DNA from: Allobosea sp. Root381
GTDB taxonomy: Bacteria; Pseudomonadota; Alphaproteobacteria; Rhizobiales; Beijerinckiaceae
Reading direction: 5' to 3'
DNA length: 64,000 bases
NCBI RefSeq assembly: GCF_001429395.1
Contig: NZ_LMJT01000001.1
Location: 276,740-340,739, forward strand
Under the pieces are notes generated by a model. That model was not told the DNA's origin and made no database searches. It saw only the letters and a program-made list of their open reading frames with translations. Of this stretch, positions 19,970 through 28,481 are shown in pieces. A program made the position numbers and the translations under genes. Each line of letters opens with the position of its first letter. The first letter of the stretch is position 1.

Positions 19970-20109
19970 CCTTCTCCCGGATGGGAGAAGGTGGCGCGGA
20001 GCGCCGGATGAGGGACTGCCGTTTCCGCTGAGAGCGCCACGGCGCCGTTGCGGCCTGGCGATCAGCGGCGGGCCGTCATCCCTGCCCTTCTCCCACAAGG
20101 GAGAAGGGT
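19970..20109. repeat. Paired palindromic repeat, CTTCTCCC..GAGAAGG type
   Basis: CCTTCTCCCGGATGGGAGAA then GGTGGCGCGGAGCGCCGGAT, about 80 bases later TCATCCCTGCCCTTCTCCCA and CAAGGGAGAAGGG. Two hairpins in opposite orientation flank a spacer. A near-identical pair is at 23416-23556 and a related one at 21866-21973. Confidence 0.8.
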
Positions 20110-20119
20110 TCCCCGCGCT

Positions 20120-21745
20120 CTACGAATGTCGCGCGAGAACTCGCTTCACGCCCTCGACCAACTCCGCGACCGGCACGGCGAACTGAGCCTCCGCCTGCTT
20201 GGCCTTGTGCTCGGCGGAATCCTTCACGTCGCGCGCAGCGGCGGCGAGCTCGGCGCCGAGGATCAGGTCCTTGATCACGACCGTGCCGGCTTCGCGCTCG
20301 GACGAGCCCTGGATCACCGCGCAGATCGCGCCGCGGCGGTCGGCATATTTCATCTGGGCGTTGAAGCCGGAGGCGCCGAGATAGAGATCGGCGCGGACGA
20401 GCGGCTTACCGTTCTCGCCCTTTGCCTGCCGGAGCGCCGAGACCATCGCCTGATAGCCCGGCATAAACTCCGGCGACTTGTTGTCCATGGCGGTGACGAC
20501 GACGAGCGGCAATTCGTTCTTCTGGTCGACGATGGGAGACTTCACCGCCTTCAGCGCCGAATAGAGCCTGGAGACGCCGATCGAGAAGCCGGTCGCCGGC
20601 ACGGGCTCGGGCCGGAAGCGGCCGACCAGCCCGTCATAGCGCCCACCGCCCGCGACCGAGCCGAAGCGCACGACCTGCCCGTCGTCATTGGTGACCGGGA
20701 AGGTCAGCTCCACCTCGTAGACCGGGCCGGTGTAGTATTCGAGGCCTCGGACGACGGAGGGGTCGATGCGAATGCGATCAAGCTGGTAGCCACTTGCCGA
20801 AACGAACTCGTTCAGTTCGCGAAGTTCGCGAATTCCGTCTTGATAAACCGTGTTCTCCGGAAACAACTTGGCGAGTTTTTCGACCGTCAGGCCATTTCCC
20901 ATTCTGATTTCAACGTCGCTGTCAGAGAATTTCCACGCGACAGTCGCTTCGCCGGGCGTTCCTGTATCAATGTCATTCTGCGTATGGCCCGGGGCGGCTA
21001 GAACGTAGAGCAAAATGCCGTCGGCCTGCTCCTCGCTCAGCCCCGCGCCCTTCGTGAAATCCCCGCTCTCGTCCTTCCGCCCCTCGCCCAGCAAGAGCCG
21101 GACGCCCTCGGGGCCAAACTTGTCCAACTTGTCGATGGCGCGCAGCACGGTCAGCCGGCGGCCCACATTCTCCTCGCCGCCCAGCCCGATGGCCTCCATC
21201 ACGCCGTCCAACACCTTGCGGTTGTTGACCTTGACGACATAGTCGCCGCGCTTGATGCCGAGCTTCTCCATCGTGTCGGCTGCAAGCATGCAGATCTCGG
21301 CATCGGCCGCGACGGAGCCCGAGCCCACGATATCGGCGTCGAACTGCATGAACTGGCGGAACCGCCCCGGCCCCGGCTTCTCGTTGCGGAAGACATAGCC
21401 GGCGCGGTAGCTGCGATAGGGTTTCGGCAGCGCGTCGAAATTCTCGGCGACATAGCGGGCGAGCGGCGCCGTCAGGTCGTAGCGCAGCGAGAGCCACTGC
21501 TCGTCATCGTCCTGGAAGGAGAAGACGCCCTCGTTCGGCCGGTCCTGGTCGGGCAGGAATTTGCCGAGCGCGTCGGTGTATTCGACGAAGGGCGTCTCGA
21601 CTGGGTCGAAGCCATAGACCGAGAAGCTCTCGCGGATGACGGCGAGCATGCGCTCGGTCGCGGCGACATCGGCCGGACCGCGATCGACGAAACCGCGCGG
21701 CTGGCGGGCTTTCAGCTTGGCGGAAGCAGGCTTTTCGGCGGACAT
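20120..21745 (-). CDS. hisS: Histidyl-tRNA synthetase
   Basis: Charges tRNA-His with histidine. Class II synthetase of 541 residues, longer than the E. coli enzyme (424). Motif 1 lies near [20 protein letters not shown], motif 2 is [20 protein letters not shown], and the histidine-binding loops are [15 protein letters not shown] and [12 protein letters not shown]. Motif 2 is of the alphaproteobacterial type, which is known to go with a tRNA-His lacking the usual extra G-1. The ATG at 21745 starts [20 protein letters not shown]; the frame is open to 21850. A patch at about 20760-20980 is much poorer in G+C than the rest of the gene. Confidence 0.97.
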   Translation of the reverse strand: MSAEKPASAKLKARQPRGFVDRGPADVAATERMLAVIRESFSVYGFDPVETPFVEYTDALGKFLPDQDRPNEGVFSFQDDDEQWLSLRYDLTAPLARYVAENFDALPKPYRSYRAGYVFRNEKPGPGRFRQFMQFDADIVGSGSVAADAEICMLAADTMEKLGIKRGDYVVKVNNRKVLDGVMEAIGLGGEENVGRRLTVLRAIDKLDKFGPEGVRLLLGEGRKDESGDFTKGAGLSEEQADGILLYVLAAPGHTQNDIDTGTPGEATVAWKFSDSDVEIRMGNGLTVEKLAKLFPENTVYQDGIRELRELNEFVSASGYQLDRIRIDPSVVRGLEYYTGPVYEVELTFPVTNDDGQVVRFGSVAGGGRYDGLVGRFRPEPVPATGFSIGVSRLYSALKAVKSPIVDQKNELPLVVVTAMDNKSPEFMPGYQAMVSALRQAKGENGKPLVRADLYLGASGFNAQMKYADRRGAICAVIQGSSEREAGTVVIKDLILGAELAAAARDVKDSAEHKAKQAEAQFAVPVAELVEGVKRVLARHS

Positions 21746-21865
21746 GGCACTTCGTTTCGTTGTCGGGCGTTGTCTGTTTTGTCGGCCGGCTTCGTCCCAC
21801 AAATCCGACACCGGCGTTCGGTAGCCCGCGCGACGGAAACGGGCAAGCACGAGAACCGCAACACG

Positions 21866-21973
21866 CCCTCCTCCCCCTTGTGGGGAGGAGTTGGAGGTGG
21901 GGGTTGCCCCGCTTGCGAGAGCTCACCGAGCGGCACCACCCCCATCCCTAACCCTTCCCCACAAGGGGGAAGG
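21866..21973. repeat. Paired palindromic repeat between hisS and glcF
   Basis: CCTCCTCCCCCTTGTGGGGA then GGAGTTGGAGGTGGGGG at the left, and CACCCCCATCCCTAACCCTT then CCCCACAAGGGGGAAGG at the right. Same layout as the 19970 and 23416 elements but with different arm sequence. Confidence 0.75.
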
Positions 21974-21997
21974 AAATCGCGTGTCCTGCGAAGCCTG

Positions 21998-23377
21998 CTA
22001 CTCCGCAGCCGCCAGCCCCCGCGTCCGCAGCGGCCTGTCCGCAATCCCTGCCTTGTGCAGTTTCTCCGGCAGCGGGCCGCCGGTCGCCCAGTCCAGCAAT
22101 TCGGCTGTGTGGACCACCGGCACGTCCGAGCCCTTGTCGGCAAAGCCCTTCGCGATCTGGGTCATGCAGCCGATATTGCCGGTCGCGACCAGCATCGGCT
22201 TCGTCTTTTCGATATTGCCGACCTTGCGCTCGCGCAGGCGTCCGGCGATCTCGGGCTGGAGAATGTTGTAGACGCCGGCCGAGCCGCAGCAGATATGCCC
22301 CTCCGGCACCTCCTTGACGCGGAAACCGGCGGCGGCGAGCAGGCGCTTCGGCCCGTCCTTGAGCTGCTGGCCGTGCTGCATCGAGCAGGCGGAGTGATAG
22401 GCGATCGGCATCGCGACGTCGCGGACGGGCGCGAGCGTCAGCGTCTCGAGGAATTCGGTGACGTCCTTCGCCAGCGCGGCGACCCTCGCCGCCTTTTCGG
22501 CATAGGCCGGCTCGTTGCGGAACATGAAGCCGTAATCCTTGATCGTGGTGCCGCAGCCGGAGGCGGTGATCAGGATCGCATCGAGCCCCTTGCCCTCGAT
22601 CTCGGCCATCCAGGCGTCGATATTGACGCGGGCGAAGGCGAGCGCGTCATGCTCGCGGCCCATATGGTGGACGAGCGCGCCGCAGCAGCCCTCGCCCTTG
22701 GGCAGTACGACCTCGACGCCGTGGCGGGTCAAAAGCCGGATCGTCGCCTCGTTGATCGCGGGGTCGAGCACCGGCTGGGCGCAGCCCGACAGGATAGCGA
22801 CGCGCTTCGCCGGGACGGCCCCGGCCTCGGGCGCGAAGCTTTGGGGCCCCTCCATATGCGAGCGCGTCGGAAGACGGCCCGGCGCGAGCGCCAGCATCGC
22901 CCTCAGCCGGTCGCCGACGAAGGGCAAGGCGCCGAAGGCGGGCGCGAAAGGCTTCGCCAGCATCGCGCCGAGCATGGCGAGGCGGAAGCGCTCCGGATAG
23001 GGCAGCACGGCGGCGAGGATGCGCCGGAGCAGCCTGTCGTGCCAGGAGCGCTTATGGGTTTCCTCGATATGAGCGCGGGCATGGTCGACGAGGTGCATGT
23101 AGTGCACGCCCGACGGGCAGGTCGTCATGCAGGACAGGCAGGAGAGGCAGCGGTCGACATGCTTCACCACCTCGGGCGTGGCCGGCTTGCCGTTCTCTAG
23201 CATGTCCTTGATCAGGTAGATGCGCCCGCGCGGGGAATCGAGCTCGTCGCCGAGCAGGAGGTAGGTCGGGCAGGTCGCGGTGCAGAAGCCGCAATGCACG
23301 CAGGTGCGCAGGATCTTCTCCGAGGCCGGAAGCCGCGGATCGGATGCGAGAAGCTCGGGGGTGAAATTCGTCTGCAT
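21998..23377 (-). CDS. glcF: Glycolate oxidase iron-sulfur subunit GlcF
   Basis: Passes electrons from the FAD subunits GlcD/GlcE to the membrane quinone pool during glycolate oxidation to glyoxylate. The protein has 459 residues. Two 4Fe-4S motifs are seen near the N-terminus, CVHCGFCTATCPTY and CLSCLSCMTTCPSG. Two Cys-rich CCG domains follow (EGCCGALVHHMGREHDALAF and HICCGSAGVYNILQPE). It lies downstream of glcD and glcE on the same strand, separated from glcE by a 195-base gap that holds a palindromic repeat. Confidence 0.95.
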   Translation of the reverse strand: MQTNFTPELLASDPRLPASEKILRTCVHCGFCTATCPTYLLLGDELDSPRGRIYLIKDMLENGKPATPEVVKHVDRCLSCLSCMTTCPSGVHYMHLVDHARAHIEETHKRSWHDRLLRRILAAVLPYPERFRLAMLGAMLAKPFAPAFGALPFVGDRLRAMLALAPGRLPTRSHMEGPQSFAPEAGAVPAKRVAILSGCAQPVLDPAINEATIRLLTRHGVEVVLPKGEGCCGALVHHMGREHDALAFARVNIDAWMAEIEGKGLDAILITASGCGTTIKDYGFMFRNEPAYAEKAARVAALAKDVTEFLETLTLAPVRDVAMPIAYHSACSMQHGQQLKDGPKRLLAAAGFRVKEVPEGHICCGSAGVYNILQPEIAGRLRERKVGNIEKTKPMLVATGNIGCMTQIAKGFADKGSDVPVVHTAELLDWATGGPLPEKLHKAGIADRPLRTRGLAAAE

Positions 23378-23415
23378 GATTACGCTCTGATCGTCCTGTC
23401 ACCCGCAACAGCCCT

Positions 23416-23556
23416 TCCTTCTCCCGAATGGGAGAAGGTGGCGCGGAGCGCCGGATGAAGGGCCTGCCGTTGCACAAGAAGACACCACGGTGCCGTTGTC
23501 CCCTTGTGATCGGCCGCTGGCCCTCATCCCTGCCCTTCTCCCTCACGGGAGAAGGG
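23416..23556. repeat. Paired palindromic repeat between glcE and glcF
   Basis: CCTTCTCCCGAATGGGAGAA then GGTGGCGCGGAGCGCCGGAT on the left, CCCTCATCCCTGCCCTTCTC then CCTCACGGGAGAAGGG on the right. It is nearly identical to the element at 19970-20109 and stands inside the glc operon. Confidence 0.85.
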
Positions 23557-23572
23557 TTACCCGCGCCTTGCC

Positions 23573-24760
23573 TCAAATCCCCGCATACATCCGCCCCGGC
23601 TCGAACAGGCCGACCGGATCGAAGCTCTTCTTGATATCGGCCGTCACGCGCATCAGCGGCTCCGCCAGCGGTTGGAACACCGCAACAGTCGCGCGGATCG
23701 TGGCCGGCGCGCGCACCAGCGTCGCATGGCCGCCATGGGGCTGCATCGCGCTGCGGATCGTCGCGGCCGCGGCATCCACCCCGGCGGGGACCGCGAGCCA
23801 GACCAGCCCGCCGCCCCAGTCATAGAACCAGCGCGCGCCGGGCAAGCGCTCGGCGATCGCGGCGACCGCGCGGGGCCCGGCGGTCGGGGCCAGCGAAAGC
23901 CGCCAGACGGCCTCGTCGGTGCCGGCGAAGAAGCGGGCATCGCGGACATCGCGCCAGAGATCCTGCGACGCATCGCCCTCCAGCATCTCCGGCGCGCCAT
24001 GGACACGCAGCAGATCGGCGAGTTCATGGCTGCGATAGACGACCGAGTCGGAGAAATTCTCCAGCCGCAGCAGCGTGCGGGCCTGATCGGCGCCGATGCC
24101 CTCCGGCAGATGCGCCGCGGCGAAAGGCTCGAAGGGCGAGCCGAGCGCCGCCGAGAGCAGCGAGACGGCAGCCTCGTCCGACAGGCCGCGCCAGACCAGG
24201 GTGACGATGCGCTCGGGCACCGGCAGCACGCGGAAGGTCACCTCGGTCAGGAAGCCGAGCGTGCCGAAGCTGCCGGCGACGAGCTTCACCAGATCGAGCC
24301 CGGTGACGTTCTTCATCACCCGGCCGCCCGATTTCACCAGCTCGCCGCGGCCGTTGACCATGCGGATTCCGATTAGCGAGTCGCGCGCAGCACCGGCATT
24401 GATGCGCCGGGGCCCGGAAATGTTGCCGGCAGCGACGGCGCCGATGGTCGGCTCGCCCTCGGTGCCGAGCAGGTCGCGGTGGTCCATCGGCTCGAAGGGC
24501 AGCATCTGGCCGCGCTCGGCCAGCGTCTGCTGCACCAGCGCCAGCGACGTGCCGGCGCGCGCGCCGATCACCATCTCCGCCGGCTCGTAAAGCGTGATGC
24601 CGGTGAGACCGGCGCTGGAAAGCGTGCTCTGCGTCTGCGTCGGCCGGCCGAGACCGGTACGGGTGTTGCCGCCCATGATCGAGAGCGGCGTCGCCCCGTC
24701 GATCAGGGACTTCACGATGGCGCAGGCCTGCGGTTCGGTGGTGGGGATGTGGAGGGTCAT
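23573..24760 (-). CDS. glcE: Glycolate oxidase FAD-binding subunit GlcE
   Basis: A 395-residue subunit of the glycolate oxidase complex with the PCMH-type FAD-binding fold. The FAD region shows GGNTRTGLGRPTQTQSTLS near residue 30 and PTIGAVAAGNISGPRRINAG near 110, with IGIRMVNGRGELVKSGGRVM next. It begins 13 bases after glcD and lies in the same operon, in the order glcD, glcE, glcF. It is shorter than GlcD and lacks the C-terminal FAD-oxidase histidine motif, as is normal for this subunit. Confidence 0.93.
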   Translation of the reverse strand: MTLHIPTTEPQACAIVKSLIDGATPLSIMGGNTRTGLGRPTQTQSTLSSAGLTGITLYEPAEMVIGARAGTSLALVQQTLAERGQMLPFEPMDHRDLLGTEGEPTIGAVAAGNISGPRRINAGAARDSLIGIRMVNGRGELVKSGGRVMKNVTGLDLVKLVAGSFGTLGFLTEVTFRVLPVPERIVTLVWRGLSDEAAVSLLSAALGSPFEPFAAAHLPEGIGADQARTLLRLENFSDSVVYRSHELADLLRVHGAPEMLEGDASQDLWRDVRDARFFAGTDEAVWRLSLAPTAGPRAVAAIAERLPGARWFYDWGGGLVWLAVPAGVDAAAATIRSAMQPHGGHATLVRAPATIRATVAVFQPLAEPLMRVTADIKKSFDPVGLFEPGRMYAGI

Positions 24761-24773
24761 GCGCGCAGCTTTG

Positions 24774-26210
24774 TCATGCCGCCACCCTTCCCTCGAGCGG
24801 GAACACCTTTGCCGGGTTGAGCAGCCAGTTCCGGTCGAACACCGCTCTCACCCGCATTTGCTGGGCAAGGTCTTCGGCGTTGAACTGGAAGGTCATCAGG
24901 TCGCGCTTCTCGATGCCGACGCCGTGCTCGCCGGTGAGGCAGCCGCCGACCTCGACGCAGAGCTTGAGGATGTCCATGCCGGCATCCTCGGCCTTCTGCG
25001 CCTCGACCGGATCGTTGCAGTTGTAGAGGATCAGCGGGTGGAGGTTGCCATCGCCGGCATGGAAGACATTGGCGACGCGAAGCCCGTAGCCCTTCACGAT
25101 CTCGTCCATGCGGCGCAGCACATGAGGCAACTGGCCGGTGGGAATGGTGCCGTCCATGCAGATATAGTCGGCGATGCGCCCGGTCGCGCCGAAGGCGGAT
25201 TTGCGGCCCTTCCAGATCGCCGCCGCTTCCATCGCGGACTTGCTCTCCTTCACCGTCTTGACGCCGTGCTCCCTGGCGATCGCGACGATGCGGGCGAGCT
25301 GCGCGTCCATCTCGGCATCCGAGCCCTCGACCTCGATGATCAGCAGCGCCTCGACATCCATCGGGTAGCCGGCCTTGGCGAAGGCCTCGCAGATCTCGAT
25401 CGCCGGCTTGTCCATGAACTCCATCGCGACCGGGATGATGCCGGCGCCGATGATCGCCGCGACCGCCTCGCCCGCCTGCTCGCTGGTCGGGAAGCCGAAG
25501 AGCACGGGCCGCGCACCCTCGGCCGCGCGCAGGATGCGGACCGTCGCCTCTGTGACGATGCCGAGTTGGCCTTCCGAGCCGACGATGAGGCCGAGCAGGT
25601 CGAGCCCCGGCGCATCCAGCGCAGCCCCGCCGATTTCGACGATCGAGCCATCGAGCATGACCAGCGTGACGCCGAGCACGTTGTTGGTGGTGACGCCGTA
25701 TTTCAGGCAATGCGCCCCGCCCGAATTCATGCCGATGTTGCCGCCGATAGAGCAGGCGAGCTGCGAGGACGGGTCGGGCGCGTAGAAGAAGCCCTCGGCC
25801 GAGACCTCGCCGGTGACGGCGAGATTGGTAACGCCGGCCTGCACCTTCGCGACCCGGTTGGCGTAGTCGATCTCGAGGATGCGGTTCATCTTCGAGACGC
25901 CGATCACCACCGCGTCCTCCTGCGGGATCGCGCCGCCCGCGAGCGAGGTGCCGGCGCCGCGCGGCACGACCGGCACGCCCTGCTCGCCGCAAAAGCGCAG
26001 CACGGCCGCGACCTCCTGCGTCGTCGAGGGCAGCACGACGGCGAGCGGCAGGCGGCGATAGGCGGTCAGGGCATCGGTCTCGTAAGGCCGGCGCTCATCC
26101 TCGGCAACGATCAGCGCCTCCGGCGCGACCAGCCCGGACAGGCCCTGGATGATCTCGCCGCGGCGGGCGAGGATCGACGGATCGGGCGCGGGAAAGGCGA
26201 TGGCGGACAT
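24774..26210 (-). CDS. glcD: Glycolate oxidase catalytic FAD subunit GlcD
   Basis: A 478-residue FAD-linked oxidase that oxidises glycolate (and often D-lactate). The FAD-binding region is VVPRGAGTSLAGGAIPQEDA and CSIGGNIGMNSGGAHCLKYG. The C-terminal substrate motif is FHAGDGNLHPLILYN and GEHGVGIEKRDLM. First gene of glcD-glcE-glcF, divergent from a LysR regulator, with the starts 117 bases apart. The cluster lets the cell use or detoxify glycolate. Confidence 0.95.
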   Translation of the reverse strand: MSAIAFPAPDPSILARRGEIIQGLSGLVAPEALIVAEDERRPYETDALTAYRRLPLAVVLPSTTQEVAAVLRFCGEQGVPVVPRGAGTSLAGGAIPQEDAVVIGVSKMNRILEIDYANRVAKVQAGVTNLAVTGEVSAEGFFYAPDPSSQLACSIGGNIGMNSGGAHCLKYGVTTNNVLGVTLVMLDGSIVEIGGAALDAPGLDLLGLIVGSEGQLGIVTEATVRILRAAEGARPVLFGFPTSEQAGEAVAAIIGAGIIPVAMEFMDKPAIEICEAFAKAGYPMDVEALLIIEVEGSDAEMDAQLARIVAIAREHGVKTVKESKSAMEAAAIWKGRKSAFGATGRIADYICMDGTIPTGQLPHVLRRMDEIVKGYGLRVANVFHAGDGNLHPLILYNCNDPVEAQKAEDAGMDILKLCVEVGGCLTGEHGVGIEKRDLMTFQFNAEDLAQQMRVRAVFDRNWLLNPAKVFPLEGRVAA

Positions 26211-26287
26211 GGGGAGGATTCCTGGGCGACATCGCCGACCCTAGACGAAATCGAAACTGCTTGCAGCGTGAGCAACGCGCATGATTA

Positions 26288-26302
26288 TTTCCAATTCGGA
26301 AA
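26288..26302 (+). promoter_or_regulatory. Candidate LysR operator in the glcD-LysR gap
   Basis: Inverted repeat TTTCC-AATTC-GGAAA within the divergent gap. It contains a T-N11-A pair (26289 and 26301), the LysR-type binding pattern. It lies 26 bases before the LysR ATG. Function is inferred from motif and place. Confidence 0.5.
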
Positions 26303-26327
26303 AGATGGCAGGAGCACACCACCGGCT

Positions 26328-27233
26328 ATGGATCGTTTCGGAGATCTCGACGTGTTCGCGCATGTGGTGACGGCGCGCAGCATGTCGGCCGCGGGCCGGC
26401 AGCTCAGCCTGTCGCCGGCCGTCATCTCGAAGCGCATCCGCAGACTCGAGGAGCGGTTGGGCATACGGTTGCTGCAGCGGACGACGCGGCAGCTTTCACT
26501 GACGGAGGCCGGCCAGGGCTTCTACGAGCGCGTCGTCTCGATCCTGTCCTCGATCGAGGATGCCGAGGCCTGGGTCGCCAGCGGGACGGGCCAGGCCCGA
26601 GGGACGCTGCGGGTCTCGGCGCCCACCTCCTTCGGCCGGCTCCACATAGCGCCGCATCTCAAGCCCTTCCTCGACGCCCACCCGCTGGTGACGGTCGATC
26701 TCGTCCTGACCGACGACTTCATCGACATCGTCGGAGAGGGCTTCGACCTCGCCATCCGCATCGCAGACCTGCGCGATTCGAGCCTGGTGGCAAAGCGGCT
26801 CGCCCCCAATCACCGCGTGCTCTGCGCTGCGCCTGACTATCTCGCGCAGGCCGGCTTGCCGGGCAGCATCGAGGATCTCGCGCGGCATATGCTGATCGCG
26901 CACAACACCGACCATTGGCGCCTGGACGGCCCCGAGGGGCCGGTCACGGTGCGGGTCAACGGTCCGCTGCGGACGAATTCGAGCGAGGTGGTGCGCGAGG
27001 CGCTTCTCGCCGGCGTCGGCATCGCGCTGCGCTCGACCTGGGATGTCGGGCCGGAGCTGAAATCGGGCGCGCTGCAGCGGATTTTGCCGGAATACTCCGT
27101 CGGCAGGCGCGTTGCCGTCCACGCCGTCTATCCGAGCCGGCGCCACATGGAGCAGAAGGTCCGCGCCTTCGTGGACTATCTCGGCGATCTCTATGGCCAG
27201 ACGCCCTATTGGGATGCGGGGCTGGAACTCTGA
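26328..27233 (+). CDS. LysR-family regulator, divergent from glcD
   Basis: A 301-residue regulator. The winged helix is DLDVFAHVVTARSMSAAGRQ with LSPAVISKRIRRLEERLGIR, and the effector domain follows (LRVSAPTSFGRLHIAPHLKP). The start at 26328 follows AGGAG and fits the family; the frame is open much further back over glcD, which is chance. Being divergent from glcDEF, it is the likely controller of that operon. That is inference. A different possibility is control of the SMP-30 gene downstream. Confidence 0.92.
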   Translation: MDRFGDLDVFAHVVTARSMSAAGRQLSLSPAVISKRIRRLEERLGIRLLQRTTRQLSLTEAGQGFYERVVSILSSIEDAEAWVASGTGQARGTLRVSAPTSFGRLHIAPHLKPFLDAHPLVTVDLVLTDDFIDIVGEGFDLAIRIADLRDSSLVAKRLAPNHRVLCAAPDYLAQAGLPGSIEDLARHMLIAHNTDHWRLDGPEGPVTVRVNGPLRTNSSEVVREALLAGVGIALRSTWDVGPELKSGALQRILPEYSVGRRVAVHAVYPSRRHMEQKVRAFVDYLGDLYGQTPYWDAGLEL

Positions 27234-27254
27234 GATTGCGGCAAGGTCCAGTCG

Positions 27255-27331
27255 CGTCATGCTCGCGCTTGCCCCGAGCATCGCTTTCAGGAGATTCTCG
27301 GGTCTGCGCTTCGCTTCGCCCGAGAATGACG
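27255..27331. repeat. Palindromic repeat, CGTCATGCTCG type
   Basis: CGTCATGCTCGCGCTTGCCC then CGAGCATC, followed by GATTCTCGGG and CCCGAGAATGACG. The first hairpin has GCTCG/CGAGC arms and the second has ATTCTCGGG/CCCGAGAAT. The element at 62186-62251 has the same two hairpins in the opposite order, so the two copies are inverted relative to each other. Confidence 0.75.
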
Positions 27332-27363
27332 ACCGGGCTCTCAGCACTCTTTGGAGGTCATTC

Positions 27364-28305
27364 ATGTTCGGCGTTATCGACGGAACCGGCGCGACGATCC
27401 TCGACCCGCGCTTCCACCGCGTGATCCCGGGCTCGGCGCGGGTCGAGCGGTTGTGGAGCGGCTCGCGCTGGGCCGAGGGGCCGGCATGGTTCCCGGCGCA
27501 TAACAGCCTGGTCTGGTCCGACATCCCCAACGACCGGATGCTGCGCTACGACGCGCTCTCCGGCCAGGTCGGCGTCTTCCGCCAGCCGGCGCGCAACAGC
27601 AACGGCAACACGGTCGATCCCCAGGGCCGGCTCGTCACCTGCGAGCATGGTGGCCGGCAGGTGACGCGCACCGAGCATGACGGCTCGGTCACGGTGCTCG
27701 CCAGCCATTATCAGGGCAAGCGCCTGAACTCGCCCAACGATCTTGTGGTGAAGTCCGACGGCTCGATCTGGTTCACCGACCCCGACTACGGCATCCTCAG
27801 CGACTATGAAGGCAACAAGGGTGACAGCGAGATCGGCGCCTGCAACGTCTATCGCATCGACGGCGCCACCGGAGAGCTGACGCTCGTCACCGATGATTTC
27901 GTCAAGCCGAACGGCCTCGCCTTCTCGCCGGACGAGCGCATCCTCTACATCGCCGACACCGGCGCCAGCCACGATCCCGAGGACGGCCCACGCCATATCC
28001 GCGCCCTTCGCGTGTCGGAGGACGGGACGAAGCTGGGCGCCTCATCGATCTTCGCCCGCTGCACCGCCGGGCTGTTCGACGGCTTCCGCCTCGATGTAGC
28101 AGGCCGCATCTGGACGAGCGCCGCCGACGGCGTCCATGTCTACCACCCCGACGGCACGCTGATCGGCAAGATCGCGATCCCGGAGGTCGTCGCCAATGTC
28201 TGCTGGGGCGGGCCGCGGCGGAACCGGCTCTTCATCTGCGGCACCAGTTCGCTCTATGCCGTACTGACGAACACCAACGGGGCGGTGTGGCCAGGCCAGA
28301 GCTGA
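27364..28305 (+). CDS. SMP-30/gluconolactonase family hydrolase
   Basis: A 313-residue six-bladed beta-propeller of the SMP-30/LRE group, which hydrolyses sugar or related lactones using a bound divalent metal. Metal-site signatures are WAEGPAWFPAHNSLVWSDIP, NSPNDLVVKSDGSIWFTDPD and KPNGLAFSPDERILYIADTG. The ATG at 27364 follows GGAGGTC and gives the usual length. No signal peptide is seen, so it is probably cytoplasmic. It lies after the LysR gene in the same direction. The substrate is unknown. Confidence 0.9.
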   Translation: MFGVIDGTGATILDPRFHRVIPGSARVERLWSGSRWAEGPAWFPAHNSLVWSDIPNDRMLRYDALSGQVGVFRQPARNSNGNTVDPQGRLVTCEHGGRQVTRTEHDGSVTVLASHYQGKRLNSPNDLVVKSDGSIWFTDPDYGILSDYEGNKGDSEIGACNVYRIDGATGELTLVTDDFVKPNGLAFSPDERILYIADTGASHDPEDGPRHIRALRVSEDGTKLGASSIFARCTAGLFDGFRLDVAGRIWTSAADGVHVYHPDGTLIGKIAIPEVVANVCWGGPRRNRLFICGTSSLYAVLTNTNGAVWPGQS

Positions 28306-28324
28306 AGCGGCGCGGTCGTTACAA

Positions 28325-28410
28325 CCGTCATTGCGAGCGAAGCAATCCAGCAGGACTTGGCGCCCAACGCCCCTGGAATGCTTCGTCGCTTTCGCTCTCC
28401 GCAATGACGT
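28325..28410. repeat. Palindromic repeat, ATTGCGAG type
   Basis: CCGTCATTGCGAGCGAAGCA then ATCCAGCAGG on the left arm, and CCCCTGGAATGCTTCGTCGC then CCGCAATGACG on the right. A copy of the element at 14358-14448. Confidence 0.8.
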
Positions 28411-28481
28411 GCGCTTGAAAGCGCCGCAGGTGGCACGCCCCTTGCTGACCTGCATGCATCGTCCGCCATTGGGGTGCATGC

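Noticed and set aside
24594..26327. A long N-terminal extension of the LysR gene over glcD
   Set aside because: The frame is open by chance across glcD. The LysR fold starts at the ATG at 26328, with AGGAG before it.
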